Below are positions 46,001 to 58,700 of a stretch of DNA of 64,000 nt, one piece after another (position 1 is the stretch's first letter; every line of letters begins with the position of its first letter). The notes beneath the pieces are model-generated. The model had not been told where the DNA came from. It saw only the letters and a program-made list of their open reading frames with translations, and did no database searches. Made by a program: the position numbers and the translations under genes. The stretch lies in contig JAPYMA010000529.1 in the NCBI GenBank assembly GCA_035041965.1, positions 1 to 64,000 on the forward strand. The letters run 5' to 3'. Source of the DNA: Anisakis pegreffii (lineage: Eukaryota > Nematoda > Chromadorea > Rhabditida > Anisakidae).

Positions 46001-49000
46001 ATTGACTCGAAAGTACTCTGGTTAATTCTCGCTATCCTGTCTGTTCTGATTATCTCTTGCCTAGTGATTAGTCAACTGCTCTATAGAAATTGGCTAGTGA
46101 CGAGTTGTTTGAGGTTCGTTCAGCAGAACGATGTGTAAGCGCTAGCCGTCATACGGCCTCGTTGCTGCTTTAGCTTGCTTGCCTAGAACTGCCCAGCTGA
46201 GGATGATGCCTCCGGCTATCTCACTCTGATTAGGAATGCCTGGCTTGGTTGACCTAGTTGTTACTCAGAGTATTGACTCGTGAAATGGTGCGATATATGG
46301 AGAGCTAGGGAACCGAAGATAGTGAGAGCGCGTGGAAGGAATCAATAGCAGCAGACATGCAAGGAATCGCCTAGCACCATATGCAACACAAAGTTGGAGG
46401 CAAACAAGAAGCTTCAGGATAGCGCATGTAATATTTATCTATCGATGGATTCCGTATTCATCCACACTCGGATCGATCCACGAGTGGAGTAGAAGCTCGA
46501 TATGACTGACTGACACAGCACTGTGATGAGAGGATGTCAGACAACGCTAGCCTCTTGCCTTTCAGCGGAATGTCGAACGATAATATGCTTGATTTGGTGT
46601 TTGGATACGTGCTCTGTTCATACGTCGTCGTGCGCCGCGAGTAAAATGTGAAAATTTGTGTGTGCATTAATGTGTGGAATTGTGAGAATGTATATGGCCT
46701 GGTTTCTCTACGCTATATCAAGCAAACAAATGGATAAAATCCTATTTGATACATTTATCCAGATATTCAACACTCACTCCTCACATACTCATTTGTTACA
46801 GCCATATATTCTCATTGTGCCATCGACTTATATAGTCGACTAAGCAGTGATAAGCTAGACTAAAACTGGTAGTGATATTGATGGCATTCGGGGAATGAAT
46901 GCAATAGTTTATTGCGATCGCATTCTATAAATTCTATAGTTTAAGGCGAATACCAATCCTGATGTGTGTAATCGACGTAATTGACAGAATGTGAATATAC
47001 ACGTGAGCAGACGGCACATCACCACGAACATAAAAAATTCGCTTTGCAACTCTTCAATAATCTCGATATGCAGTCAATCTCGTGAGCTTCTCCTAACACT
47101 CCGTCTGTGCTGCACAGTTCACTTTCCTTACAGTTTGCTTGCAATGAGAGCAAGTATCAGACATGCAATGACATTTTCAGCACCTCATGATATTGTAGAT
47201 CAAAAAGTTTCAGGATCTATTCGTAGACCAATTGATGCCTGCAAGCGATACACAAGCGTTTTCGATCGTCATAGACTGCAAGAGAATACCATCAAGAAGA
47301 TGTAGCTGAAACTAGTAAATTCATATTGTGTAAGCTTCCGAGGTTCCATTTAAAATAGTGAACTGGCCGTATCTGAAACATTTCCAGCTGGTGCTGAATG
47401 GAAGAGTGCACGGAAGTTTTGAAAGCAGATCTCGGTAAATGGAATTTTTACACTTGTAGTACAGTTGTGAATCTCAGATACTCATATTGTGCTGAACCAA
47501 TCGTTCAATAGTATATCAAAATGAACACAAATTCACTCGAATAGCCGATACGAATGAAGAAAGCACAGCTCGATAATTACGACCGAGGGAAGAACGACTT
47601 CAAAGAAGATAAGATTTGTCAACAAAAGCAAAAATTTTGAAAAATGACTGCTTTAAATAGTGATTAACTACTTCACTTGAGCTGATAGTATCTTTCGAGT
47701 GATCTTCATCCTCCACAACATGACCTCATCAACGCTTCAATATGTTCGCTCTATTATGAGGGAGATTCCAGGAGTAATAAAAAAAGATTTTTTATTGTAT
47801 TTGGACTTCACTATGGAGAAATACCCGCAATAAAAGATAATGGCGGGCTTTCGAGCAGAACAGTGTGAAACAAGGTGGACCGACATGTATAACCCTGACA
47901 AGGAAAAATCTTCAGATTCGATAAACCATTCATATTTGAGCATCGAATAAGAGATGCGATATGAAAAACAAGTCAACAAGGTATGATCACCAGTGGAATA
48001 CCACAGCAGAGAACTCTGATCAGGCATAATATCCGTACGGAGAAGAGGACTGCACTGAGAACTTGGGAAAACAAAGTAATAAACTGAATAAAGTTAAGAG
48101 ATGCCAAAAAATAACCGAATTTGAACATTAGATTTGCTTTGTTTGAACACTAGAAAAATTTTTAGAATACTCGTAATCGCATAAAATCAGACGCTGTTCA
48201 CGGTACTAGGATAAAGGTATAGCTTTTGAAAGCAGTTGAACGAATGATGCGTAATCCCATGGGCTTGCAGATATTGCTTCATTTTACTTCCATTTACTAG
48301 GTAATTCTTTATTGTTTAGGGCAGTCCCACTTTAGCATCAATTGAATACAAGAAAAGCGCTCATCCTAACCGAATCCTTCGAAAACCAATAAACTCAGTC
48401 AATACTAACTGAATAATGTTGGTGTAAAGTTAGCAAAATTGTCTTTCCATGTTCTCAATTTCCCAATTTTTTGGGGGTTTGACAGATAATTTGTTCAAAA
48501 GAAAGCCAGCGAAATACAGAATCAGCGCAATAGACCATATTATCTCAGTCAGTGATCTTGTTATGGCGAAAACTTATTAACGTCAGCCTTTATCGCACAC
48601 AACCACTGCTACTGAAACATGCGAACTGTTGAAATTGACTGGAGCACTTAGCTGTTGAAACAATTGTTGAGCCGTTTGTAAGAAACTGTTTTCAGCAAAC
48701 TTTTTTTTGACGATGGAAGAATTTCGGTAGGACAACCGAAAATAAAGTCATAAGGATAATAAGACGACGGTCATGTTCCGAAACTAAATCAAATTATTGG
48801 TTACTACTCGAAAGTGGATTATTTTTAAAATGCTGACATTATTTCAAGGAAGACTTTTGAGGAGAAAATTTTTCGACTTTACCAATATATTCGGATTGTA
48901 GACGACTCATTTAAAAACGTCGAAAACGATTCAACTGAATCGAACAAAAGCATTTTTTCAGCCGAGATGGCTGGCTGATTGAATTTCGCTCATTGATCAA

Positions 49001-52000
49001 TGTTGGTCAGTCCAATTTGGTGCATAAATTGCTTCTTCAAATCATAAATTGCTTATCGTTAAGCTTCAACTTTAACGAATACACACGAATTATCAGATCA
49101 GATCACATCAACTGAACAGTAAACAAACATGAGATAGCATAGAATCATAAAATCTTTTCGAATTTCGTAATTCAGTTGATGTGTGTGTGTATCGTTGAGT
49201 TGCAACAACAACGAAAACACATTAAGCAATGCAATAAAAGTCAAGAATTCTTGAGGGTGCTCCCGCTGTTGTTCAATTCAAAATGGGACTTCTTCACTGA
49301 AATGCTCTTGCCAAAACTTCTCTTTTTTTTGACACACACACAAATGAATAAGGAGCGTACATTAATGTGTTGTGAGTAATTCCGAAAGAAACACTCCAAC
49401 AAAAGAACTAACCAGCTTTATCTATAATATATGCCTTCTCGGAATGCCCACAAGCAGATCTCATTCGAAGAGCAATTAAACAAGCAATACAATACAACTG
49501 AATAGAAAGTTTTTACGGTTACATTCGGTGTGTGCATCGATTGAAACGTTCTAAAACATCGCTTATTTGATAAACAAATGCTAATAGCACTATTATGTGT
49601 GGTATTATCAGTGATAAGAGTACAGCTTTATAAGACAATAAAATGAAGTGTTTTTTAAAATGAAACATTAAACAGACTCAGATCAATTGTGACTGTTTGA
49701 ATACATCATAAATCACTACGAATGTTTGAAAATGCTCAGCATGACAGCGCTTTTTCAGCAATAGAACAGGAACAGTACATTGCAATCGGTTGAATAGAGA
49801 GATCGAATGAAACTTTTTGGGTGATTCATTTTTCCACAAATATAACTTTATAAAGCGCCAAAATGAATCACCTTGTTAGAAAACATAAAAATTTTATATT
49901 TGAACGGGTGCCTACAAGCAATGTTGTCTCAGCAACTGGATGAAGAAAACGCCTGCAAAACTGATACCGAATTCGCGAAGAAACGGAAGTATTCGTTAAG
50001 TAAAAGCTGTTCTGAAGTGCTGACGACGATCAGCTGCTGCATGGAACACGCGAATCAATCGATCTAGTGTGATCTACTACTAGTGATTTACTCATGCACA
50101 CAGTCTCAAACACGAAAGCATAACACAAAAGTGACTGTATTATGCGGCTAATAACTACACTTTATGATGCACTTGCGTAATTGTTCAACGCACACCTTTT
50201 GTTTGCCGAGAATATCCAACAACTGTATTATCTTATCCAAACAAAACATCCAAACGAATTTTTGCATTTGTCTCTTCAATACCAGCTAATACTCATATTT
50301 TCTTGTTGAATTTCACTGATGATACATCACACTTCAGGGAAATTTATGCCTAAGATTTGGAAATATTATATAAGTTATGATTCATTGATGAACAAACATA
50401 ACGCTGAAGTCGGAACAGTTTGTTGTAAAGCGTTGATGAAGGCATCAGTCATCTCATCCATGTCTAATGCAGCATCAAAAAAAAATCATGAGCTCGTTTG
50501 TTCAGTTATTTTTGATTACACCGTAAAAATTGAACTGCAAGATCATAGAAACATTCGAGCGATTTTTGGAAGAGTATTGATAATTTAGAAGATTTTTCGT
50601 GTTTTCAGTAATTTTTCAACAACCAGTACTCACAACCAAGTGATCAGAGGCTTACTGCGATACGTTTCGTTTTTGGCTACGAGATTTGCACTTTCATGAG
50701 AGTATGAAAACAAAAGTGAAGTGAAACTGAACTTGACATGAACACAAACTAACACATAACTATCCATCAGTCAGCAGCGAGCAGATAAACGAATGCAAAC
50801 TGTTGAAGTGATATTCAAGAACGTGATGTATCCATCACTACTTCAGTCTAATGTGCTCACTTGATCATGATTGTTGAGTACGTGACAGTGCACATCAAAC
50901 AAACACAGTTCTGAACGCCTCTCGATGAGAAAATAACTTGATTGGCATTAGTTTCTATCCGAGTGACTCGCAACTGCGATGAAAGGTTATATGTTGCTTT
51001 GGCTCATTTACACGCATTGTTGAAGGACTCAGAATGAAGTCAGTGGAAAAATGAGTTGATGCTAGAGGTCTGTGATAGTAAAGCTGTCCTCGTTTGCGTC
51101 TCCACTTCGATGCTATGTGCTTGGAGACAATCTTTAAGAAATTTTTGTCCAACATTGCCTAAACGAACAAAATTTTGATGCCAATCAAAAGACCAATTAA
51201 GGAATAACCTGAAAAGGAACAACCTTCCCGCATGCCAAGCAAATATTATCAGATAATAACGATAAATTGATCTTTTCCGTATAGTGACTGATCTGAAACG
51301 AGGACTCTTCTCGGCTATTTATCTGGAATGCGTTCTGGCCAGTGGTGGTGCATTGTCAATGACGATACGCATCGTGGAAAACACAAACGTTTTGCACCAT
51401 ACCAATTTTGAACTGGTTGCTTGGAGTGGGGAAATGCGAACTGTAAAACTTCCCCATTTCGCAATTTCGAATAAATAGTTTCGGATCGTTCAGAATGTTG
51501 TAGGCAATGATAAAATCTTATCGAAGTTGATCACATTTCAGGATATCTAGCTACAAATCACCATCCAACGCACAGCAAACAGCACATCGATCGTCTTCCT
51601 GATAACGACACTAGTGCTACTGAATGCAAAAAGTGAATCGAACAACCGTCCGTAACTTATTGATTCTTCGAACACATGCTAGCGCTCTAGATCCAAATTT
51701 AATAGGAGATCATACTGATTCCTTGTTAGACGCGAGCGATTGCAGTTGAATGCAGTGCAGAGACGGAATGCTACAGTATGATTATATTATAGCACAGAAG
51801 AGGACACATATTGTAATACGAAATGACGATAATCAACAAAAGATAATGCATGATTATCAGTTATCATTCACATTCCGAAGACATTATCTCAGTAGAATCG
51901 TATGGGACAGTAAATAGAACAACAGACATGCAAACACAATACAAACTGAAAGCTTTAGGCTGCCGCTCAAATTCAATCAGCGGAAAATATGGATGAACTG

Positions 52001-54858
52001 CTGCTGCTGCTGCTACTACTGCTTATTTGATAGAACGAGACTCACATATCATCTAGTATTCGAACAGTGAGCATGGGCTCGGCTTTCAAGAAATCAACCG
52101 ATAGCCATGCTTCGATAACCCAATCAGAATAGCCATCCTAGGCTGCAAAGCTTAAGCATTGCGGCGCTGTTAGTGAAATGTGTTAAGCCTGCCTAGCTGG
52201 CGAAGCTGGGCAAGCCAGGCAGAGTCTAAAGAAGAGCTGTTGTGTTTGTTTCAAGCTGCCTGCTCGGATGGATGAATACGAGATATGAATTGTGTGCCGT
52301 GTATAAGCTAATAAATGTATCAGATGGATGGACGATGAGTGAAAAACGGACATCATATCAAATGTGGATGGATGTTGCACACATCGATTGATCCAGTAGA
52401 ACATTTCTGCTACAGCACAAGTTATTCTTGATTTGCTATTGAGCGATAACGATAACGCTGTCATTTCATATTAGTGGAATGTATCTATCTGATAGTGTGA
52501 TTCTATTATAGATGTGTTGTACATGAACACAAAATTGTATGTGATACGATCGTATGTTCTGTTCTGAACATATTTTTTAATACTGAAGCCAAGCCAGTAG
52601 GCATTTATAAGCATTAGATGAATAATTGTGCAGATATGACAACAACAATAACAACAACATGAAGAACATCACCCGTCCAGAGGACAGAACTTTAGAGTAG
52701 TTGGTGTGGCCGCCCGCTGGCTACTGCTGAGGTTGTACTGGAAAGAATAAGGAGAGCACGGATTTGAAAAAGTGAAGGAACGGAGTTGAAACTGATGAAA
52801 GTGGTAATGTTCTATTGAGCTGAATGTGAGGGTGAAACAAATGACAATCATAAGATAGCAGCACGAAGTGAAGTAAATCTGTGTGTTTGTGTATGTATGA
52901 TGGCGATTGGCAACGAGTCGTTCGTATGGATGGATATTGGTGCGTGTGGCTGTACAGATGGATACGTGATTCTTTTTGTCTATATATGCAGGATGTGCTG
53001 CTGCTACTGATGATGATGATGATGATTATAATGCCTAAGGCAGAGCAGTGAAGGCAAATAAAGTAAATGTGCGCGTAATGGTATATTTTATGGAATGGGT
53101 GCATATGTGTGTGTGTAAGTGAGCATGACTAGAGACGAAGAAATGACTGACGACTAGATGCCGAGCATGAAACGACCGATCGAAATAACGAGAATGCGGT
53201 TTAGTAATCGTGCGTGAGCACGGATATAGATGACATACGGCTAGTATGGATATGTTTACATGGATACTGGTGTGAGAAGAGCTGCAGAAGCACGTTGAGG
53301 CGACGACGACTCAACGAAAGAATATCAAAACGAATAAATAAATCACTTAGATACAACAAAACATGATCGATGACTACTAGCCGCGAAACGATAACCTGGG
53401 GACGATCTCGTCGTCTCATCAACTTCTTTCCTCTCTCTCCTCTAGCACATTCCATTGATGTTGCTTGCACCGCGCTTAACAAATCAAGCATGGCTGACCA
53501 TTAGCATTTCAGGTGACTACTGTTCACATCAAATACTGTGATTGAATCAACTACTACCACGCACCGTCGTTTCAAATTCTTTAGTTTTGCATTGTTCAAT
53601 TTTTTTTTTGAAATACGACTAATTTGCTGCAACGTGCAACAGGAATTTAAAGAGCTGTAAAAGTTTGATCTAAAAGTTTAATCTGCACTCTCCGCACCAA
53701 ATGAACGAACAATCTTTAAAGAATGGAATTGTCAAAATTTTTGTACAAGTCAACAGCACTGAATATGCTGAAGAAAACTGAACGAAACGTGGTGAAGCCG
53801 TATGAGAGGAATGTGGAGAAAACAAAACAGCACTAAGGTTGTTCATGACAACGACGTGTACACACATACACATACATATCCAGCGGATGATATGGAAACG
53901 AACCAGAATCAAATCCTATGAAAGGGATTCGATGGAAGAAACACTGCCAGTAACGCAATTATTAGCTTGTTATCGTGACAATTAGCAACTGGACGATTCA
54001 GCTCATTCGTGGCCGAGATGTTTTGAAATAATTTCGAACGCGCATGATGAAAATCGTTTATTTTTAAGCAATTGAGAATCTCTGGCATTAAGCATTGATT
54101 TTGAGCGTTGATCGTCACAATAATATACGATGTATGAGGGACTTATCTGCACACATCACTCATTAAAGGAATTATCATATTCGAGAACTAGTCGGTTCAT
54201 TCAAACCCATGTAATGTTTGTTACCTTGAAGGATGTGGAGTTTCAACGCTTAAGCAGTAAACGGTATATAGTACGCGAGAATGGCCAACTGAACACAAAC
54301 AATCTCCAAACACGCTAATCGTATAGTTGAACAGTGACTGTTAGAAGAATAGATGAGGCGATTGGAAGGAATGGATGCAGTTGCTTCTCGTCTTAACGAA
54401 TAACACATGTTTCGCATATTCGACAACAGAATATTTTGTTTCCACAATTTCCACAATCCACGCGAACATTCACAAACGTTTTAACGGTAGCTATTGTCCT
54501 TCACGGTAATAAATGACGAAAACAAAAAACGATAACAATCAGCTGGTTATAACCGTAAAACTAACAGCAAGCAAACAACCACTAAAACGAAAAGAAACTT
54601 GCTTATGACTACTTTTTGATCCGGCAAATAAATCACCTTTCACCATTCAACAAAAACTTGGTTTGCCTGATCTACCAGTGAATTTTCTGATCGAATTCAC
54701 AAATCGTCCAGCCCGAGGCAGTGGAAGCCTATCAGTGTCAAAAACAGTTGTTAAGAGCATCGTAAGAGTGTTAGTCATGAGCCACTACTAATGGCATAAA
54801 ACGAAAGAAATTGCAAAATCATTGGAAGGTATTCGGAAGTGTGCCGTTGTGTGAAATA
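43037..54858. other. About 12 kb with no convincing conserved gene
   Basis: The gap between the kinase start and the small-peptide ORF near the channel 3' end. Candidate pieces are noted separately (51012-51292). Others are weaker: a plus-strand ORF at 45794-46138 with one hydrophobic helix (VLWLILAILSVLIISCLVI) after an Ala run encoded by a GCT repeat, a plus frame at 51284-51478, and a minus 32-codon ATG frame ending at a CAG|GTTATC site near 53395. The region is locally GC-richer at about 45.7-46.4 and 52-53.5 kb, which may reflect untranslated exons. A small hairpin lies at about 52187-52222. Confidence 0.4.
51012..51292 (-). other. Two candidate exons of an unknown minus-strand gene
   Basis: Exon 51292-51224 follows TCGTTTCAG and reads 23 codons including LLSDNICLACGK. 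Exon 51158-51012 follows CGTTTAG and reads FLKIVSKHIASKWRR in the phase-0 frame. Together they faintly resemble the start of a death-like helical domain. Both junctions are phase 0, but neither flank could be extended and an alternative frame is also open. Treat as a hint only. Confidence 0.22.
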
Positions 54859-54999
54859 ATGTTTGCATTAAATATGATGTGGCTGCTGCTGCTGCTGCTG
54901 CTGAGTGGTTTCATGCATTCACTTCGAACAGATAAAGAAAGAATCAAGCGCCAATCGGACGTGGGAAACACACGAACATACAAAAGTGAACTGCCATAA
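54859..54999 (+). CDS. Possible small secreted peptide (46 aa)
   Basis: From the ATG at 54859 the frame reads MFALNMMW, then seven leucines encoded by (CTG)7, then SGFMHSL: a textbook signal-peptide shape. It is followed by a short basic region TDKERIKR with a dibasic site and the terminal segment QSDVGNTRTYKSELP. This could be a one-exon neuropeptide-like precursor, or chance produced by the CTG microsatellite. No promoter or splice evidence was seen. It lies just downstream of the channel gene on the opposite strand. Confidence 0.3.
   Translation: MFALNMMWLLLLLLLSGFMHSLRTDKERIKRQSDVGNTRTYKSELP
54883..54903. repeat. (CTG)7 microsatellite
   Basis: Seven CTG units that supply the leucine core of the candidate signal peptide at 54859-54999. 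Confidence 0.95.
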
Positions 55000-55159
55000 T
55001 GCATGATTCTAGCACACGCTTCCACAAACGATATGATGATCGTTTTGCTGCAGCAAAATACACTCGACGAATAAGCGAAATCATAAGATTATGAAATGGG
55101 CCCAGTTGCTGTTCAGCACTTACTTACGCGGATCAAGCTTCAAGTGCCCAGGCGAGATT

Positions 55160-55545
55160 GAATTAATACAAAAGAATCGTTGATCTGATACCCTTATCCT
55201 GGTTCATGACCATTTAGAATGAATAAAATGAAAAATGCAGTATGTATGGCATTGCAATACAACATTTCTTCAAATATTCGACGGCAACTCAAGAACGAAG
55301 CATCACTACTACACAATTGAGCATCTTATGATAACTGATTGTGAGAATCTTTTCCATCCGATCGCATAAGAACATCGCTGAGCTAATGTTTAAATCTGAG
55401 CATACATTCAGACTGAGGCAAACTAATCGCAGCTTAAGCAATTTATGACACCGTGCGTTTGTAATAAGACTGAATTAATACAACCAAATCATTGATCTGA
55501 TGCCCTGATCTTGGTTCTTGATATGGCCATTTAGAATGAATGAAA
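55160..55545. repeat. Pair of about 75-bp direct repeats
   Basis: Sequence at about 55160-55235 (TTGATCTGATACCCTTATCC, CCATTTAGAATGAAT) recurs at about 55470-55545 with moderate divergence (TTGATCTGATGCCCTGATC, CCATTTAGAATGAAT). Both lie beyond the 3' end of the channel gene. Confidence 0.75.
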
Positions 55546-55653
55546 AGCAATTTTTTTCCTTTAAGTTTCGGAAGTTTCATCGACATGCTGATGGCTCATT
55601 TATTTCACTTCTCTATCATATGTGCGGATTCATAAATTCAGTAATGAATACAC

Positions 55654-55659
55654 TTTATT
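55654..55659 (-). terminator. Polyadenylation signal of the channel gene
   Basis: AATAAA on the minus strand about 105 nt past the stop codon at 55764. Confidence 0.5.
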
Positions 55660-55763
55660 TATGAATATCAATTTTCAATGGTGTATACAAAATCACAGAG
55701 CCAGCCATAACACTTTACAGTGTTGGCTATGTGATGCTGAGGTCACTTCATCAATTGCGTTGA

Positions 55764-58700
55764 TCATTTTGCGTATTGACCCATGTACCATGACCAATAG
55801 ATTACCTGAAAATCGGTGAAGTCTCATTTCGATTCCACTCATTAGCACTGTTTCTCTAACCAAGTGATTCCCATAGAGGGTGACATTACTCATTTTGGAT
55901 AATTTTGAGGTGTTACGGAGTAATGGAGGAGGTCGGGATAATAATATTTCGTGCAGGTGTTATGTTATGATAGAATGCCATTGTATTAGCGTTTTTTACT
56001 CGGATATGTGAGTTTCAACAGGGTTTTCATTCTCTTCCTTGCTGTTGCAATCGCTCTCATAACTTTTATCACCAAAAGTGTTCTCTTCTGTTAATTTCTC
56101 ATTCATTTCACTGAATAATTAAAGTCAAATTCTCATTCTATCAAACACACTCTATAATTGTTCATTTGACTTTCGAACGTTATAGAGCAATAATATTTGA
56201 TTGCTGTATTGTTGACTTCTGTTGTCAACAATCGTCAACGTGCCCAGTAAACAGTATATACTAAAGAATGAGAAGTTTATTTGAACGGTGAAGTTAAATG
56301 AGTTAAAGTGAATGAGAAAAACTCATCAATAGAACGGTATTCGCATGTGATAGCGATGAGAGCGAATACAACACGTCTGAAAAGAATGAGAATTCATCAA
56401 AATCAGTTTGAAGTGTATGAGCGTGTCATAGACAATAGCTTTTCATGCAATCATAATCGATTGCAATAATGAGTAACGCAACGGTCTAGGACAATGGTTC
56501 TCATAGGAAGCCAATTTACCCGTTTTGGGTAATTTGTCAAAAGGGGTAATGGAGCACCCGAACGCGAGAACCACTGCTCTAACCGAACACCTCATGTTAA
56601 GGTGGGCGAGCGATGTGAAATTCAATTAGAGAATAGGCAAAGGAGGATGTCAATTGGATATGCAAAGAATTCAAAAAAAAAAAAGAAAACTGAATGAATG
56701 TTCAGAGACGAACGTTGAAGCAAGCGAAGAAGGCTGGAAAGGCGATACTGGAGAGCCGATCGATGCGGTCTGGTGTCCACGGTCGGGATTTCCACCTTGA
56801 ACGATGCCATTTCAACTCGAATCCTTCGACGGGAAACATGAATCGTTTTTGAAATCGGCACACACCCTTTGGACTTGTTTCAGTTCCTTCCACCTGTATT
56901 TATCATTCGGAAGAGTTTTTGATGAATGTAGTGAGTTCATTTCAACGGTAAATTTGAGTTCTGATTTAATAATTATCTTGATCGATTTGATCGTTATACG
57001 AATGCAACTGACCTATTATGTGGTCATTGACAAGTCTGACTCTAGGAAAAATATACCTTCAAAGAGCTGTTCTTTACCTTCTTACAAGAGATCTTTCGCT
57101 TCTTGACACCACTACTGTCCATATCCTTCACTTTATAGCCAACAATAGCCAGCTCCAACAGCGATGAGAATATAAAGGTCATTGAAACAAGCATCCACAC
57201 ATCTTAACATTTTGCTGACATCAAGTAATGTTCTTCATTCTCTCATCATTAGCAATGATGTTCGAATATGATTGAGCCACATTTCCCAGTGCATTTCCTT
57301 ATATACAGTTGAAAATCGTTTATCTCCATCAGTGCAATTGAAAAAGCGCAAAAAAATCAACCTTACGCATCTAATTGATAAAAAGCCAGACTGAACTTTG
57401 TGAAGTATTATTTTTGTGGGGTGAGAGATTGAATCTGGAGACGTTAGTATAAATTAGTGAGAAAATTACCGATTGCTTTGATGTACGATACTCTCGGTAG
57501 ATTCCTCATAATGTTACCGAACTGGAAAATCATCGCCAGTAGCGCATTCACGCCAAGCATTGTACGGGCTGGAATTGCGCACGGACCGAGCGAGAAGGAT
57601 ACCCAACTAAAATTTGGTAATCGTTTGTGACTGATACACAGTGTTGTTGATTTTTGAAAGGATTTTGTTGATAAGATGCAAACAACAGTTGATAAATAGC
57701 AACAGTAAATGATGATAAGAATGCAGAAACCTGATGAAGATTGTGAGATAAGTGGGCACATAAGCCTGCATGAAATACCAAATGCAGCGTCGTTCGAATG
57801 TGAAGTGAACGTGCAGTTCGTCCCACATTCCAGCCGGATACGGCTGCAAATTCTTTCATTATTCGAAACCAGCAAAGACTTTTGACTGCAGGCTGTCAAA
57901 GGCTAATAACATTGATCAAATAATCCTGCAAAAGTTGTTTCAGAGCTCGCGTTCTGGGAATTAGATGATTAACATTCTCACCTCTGTCCGAAGAGTAGGC
58001 GCAATTTTGATGAGGTTAAAGTCGGGTAATACTATTGGACCAGTGGCATAAACCGGTTCCGGGTTAATTGTATTCCAGCGCATACGAACCTCTTGGTTAT
58101 TGTAGTTGAAACTGAACATTCACATTCAGTTTGAGTAGTTCCCTTATTTTTAAAGCTATTCGCGTGATTATAATCGCGATATTATCACATTTCTGCGACA
58201 TTTCATATGTCACTTCATACGAGTGCTTCATCACTCAACGCGTTCTCTACTCGCAGAATCATTATAAAACATTACAAATTATAGTTGAATATTAGCTGAC
58301 ATAAAGCAAAGATCAACTTAAATTGCTGTCATCGGATTGAAATTATTGTATCATTCAAAGGCATACGTTAACACTGCAACGAAAATGATTCATTCCGTCA
58401 TAATTTTCTCGTATAAATCATTTGCAAAAATACTCTGCAAATGGTACATAAATCCGAATCGTTTGAAAATTTTTTTCATGGCGCAAAATTTGTAAACGTT
58501 TCTTTTGCCATACGACATGTGATCAAACGATGAGGATAGCGGTGAGCGCTTTTAAGTGGTGATGCAATTCGTAACGTGAAACCTTCAATTATCAGAGGAT
58601 GCTGCTGGTTTTTTCGTTTGAATTTCTAATCAAATACTGGTTTATTCAAGCATAACCCAATGTTTAAATGCATCCATAATGACTCTTTTGTTTGATGTTG

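Noticed and set aside
45577..46138. Ala-rich membrane-like ORF (plus) and its antisense Ser-rich ORF
   Set aside because: The Ala run comes from a GCT repeat. One hydrophobic helix alone, without splice or promoter support, is not enough to call a gene.
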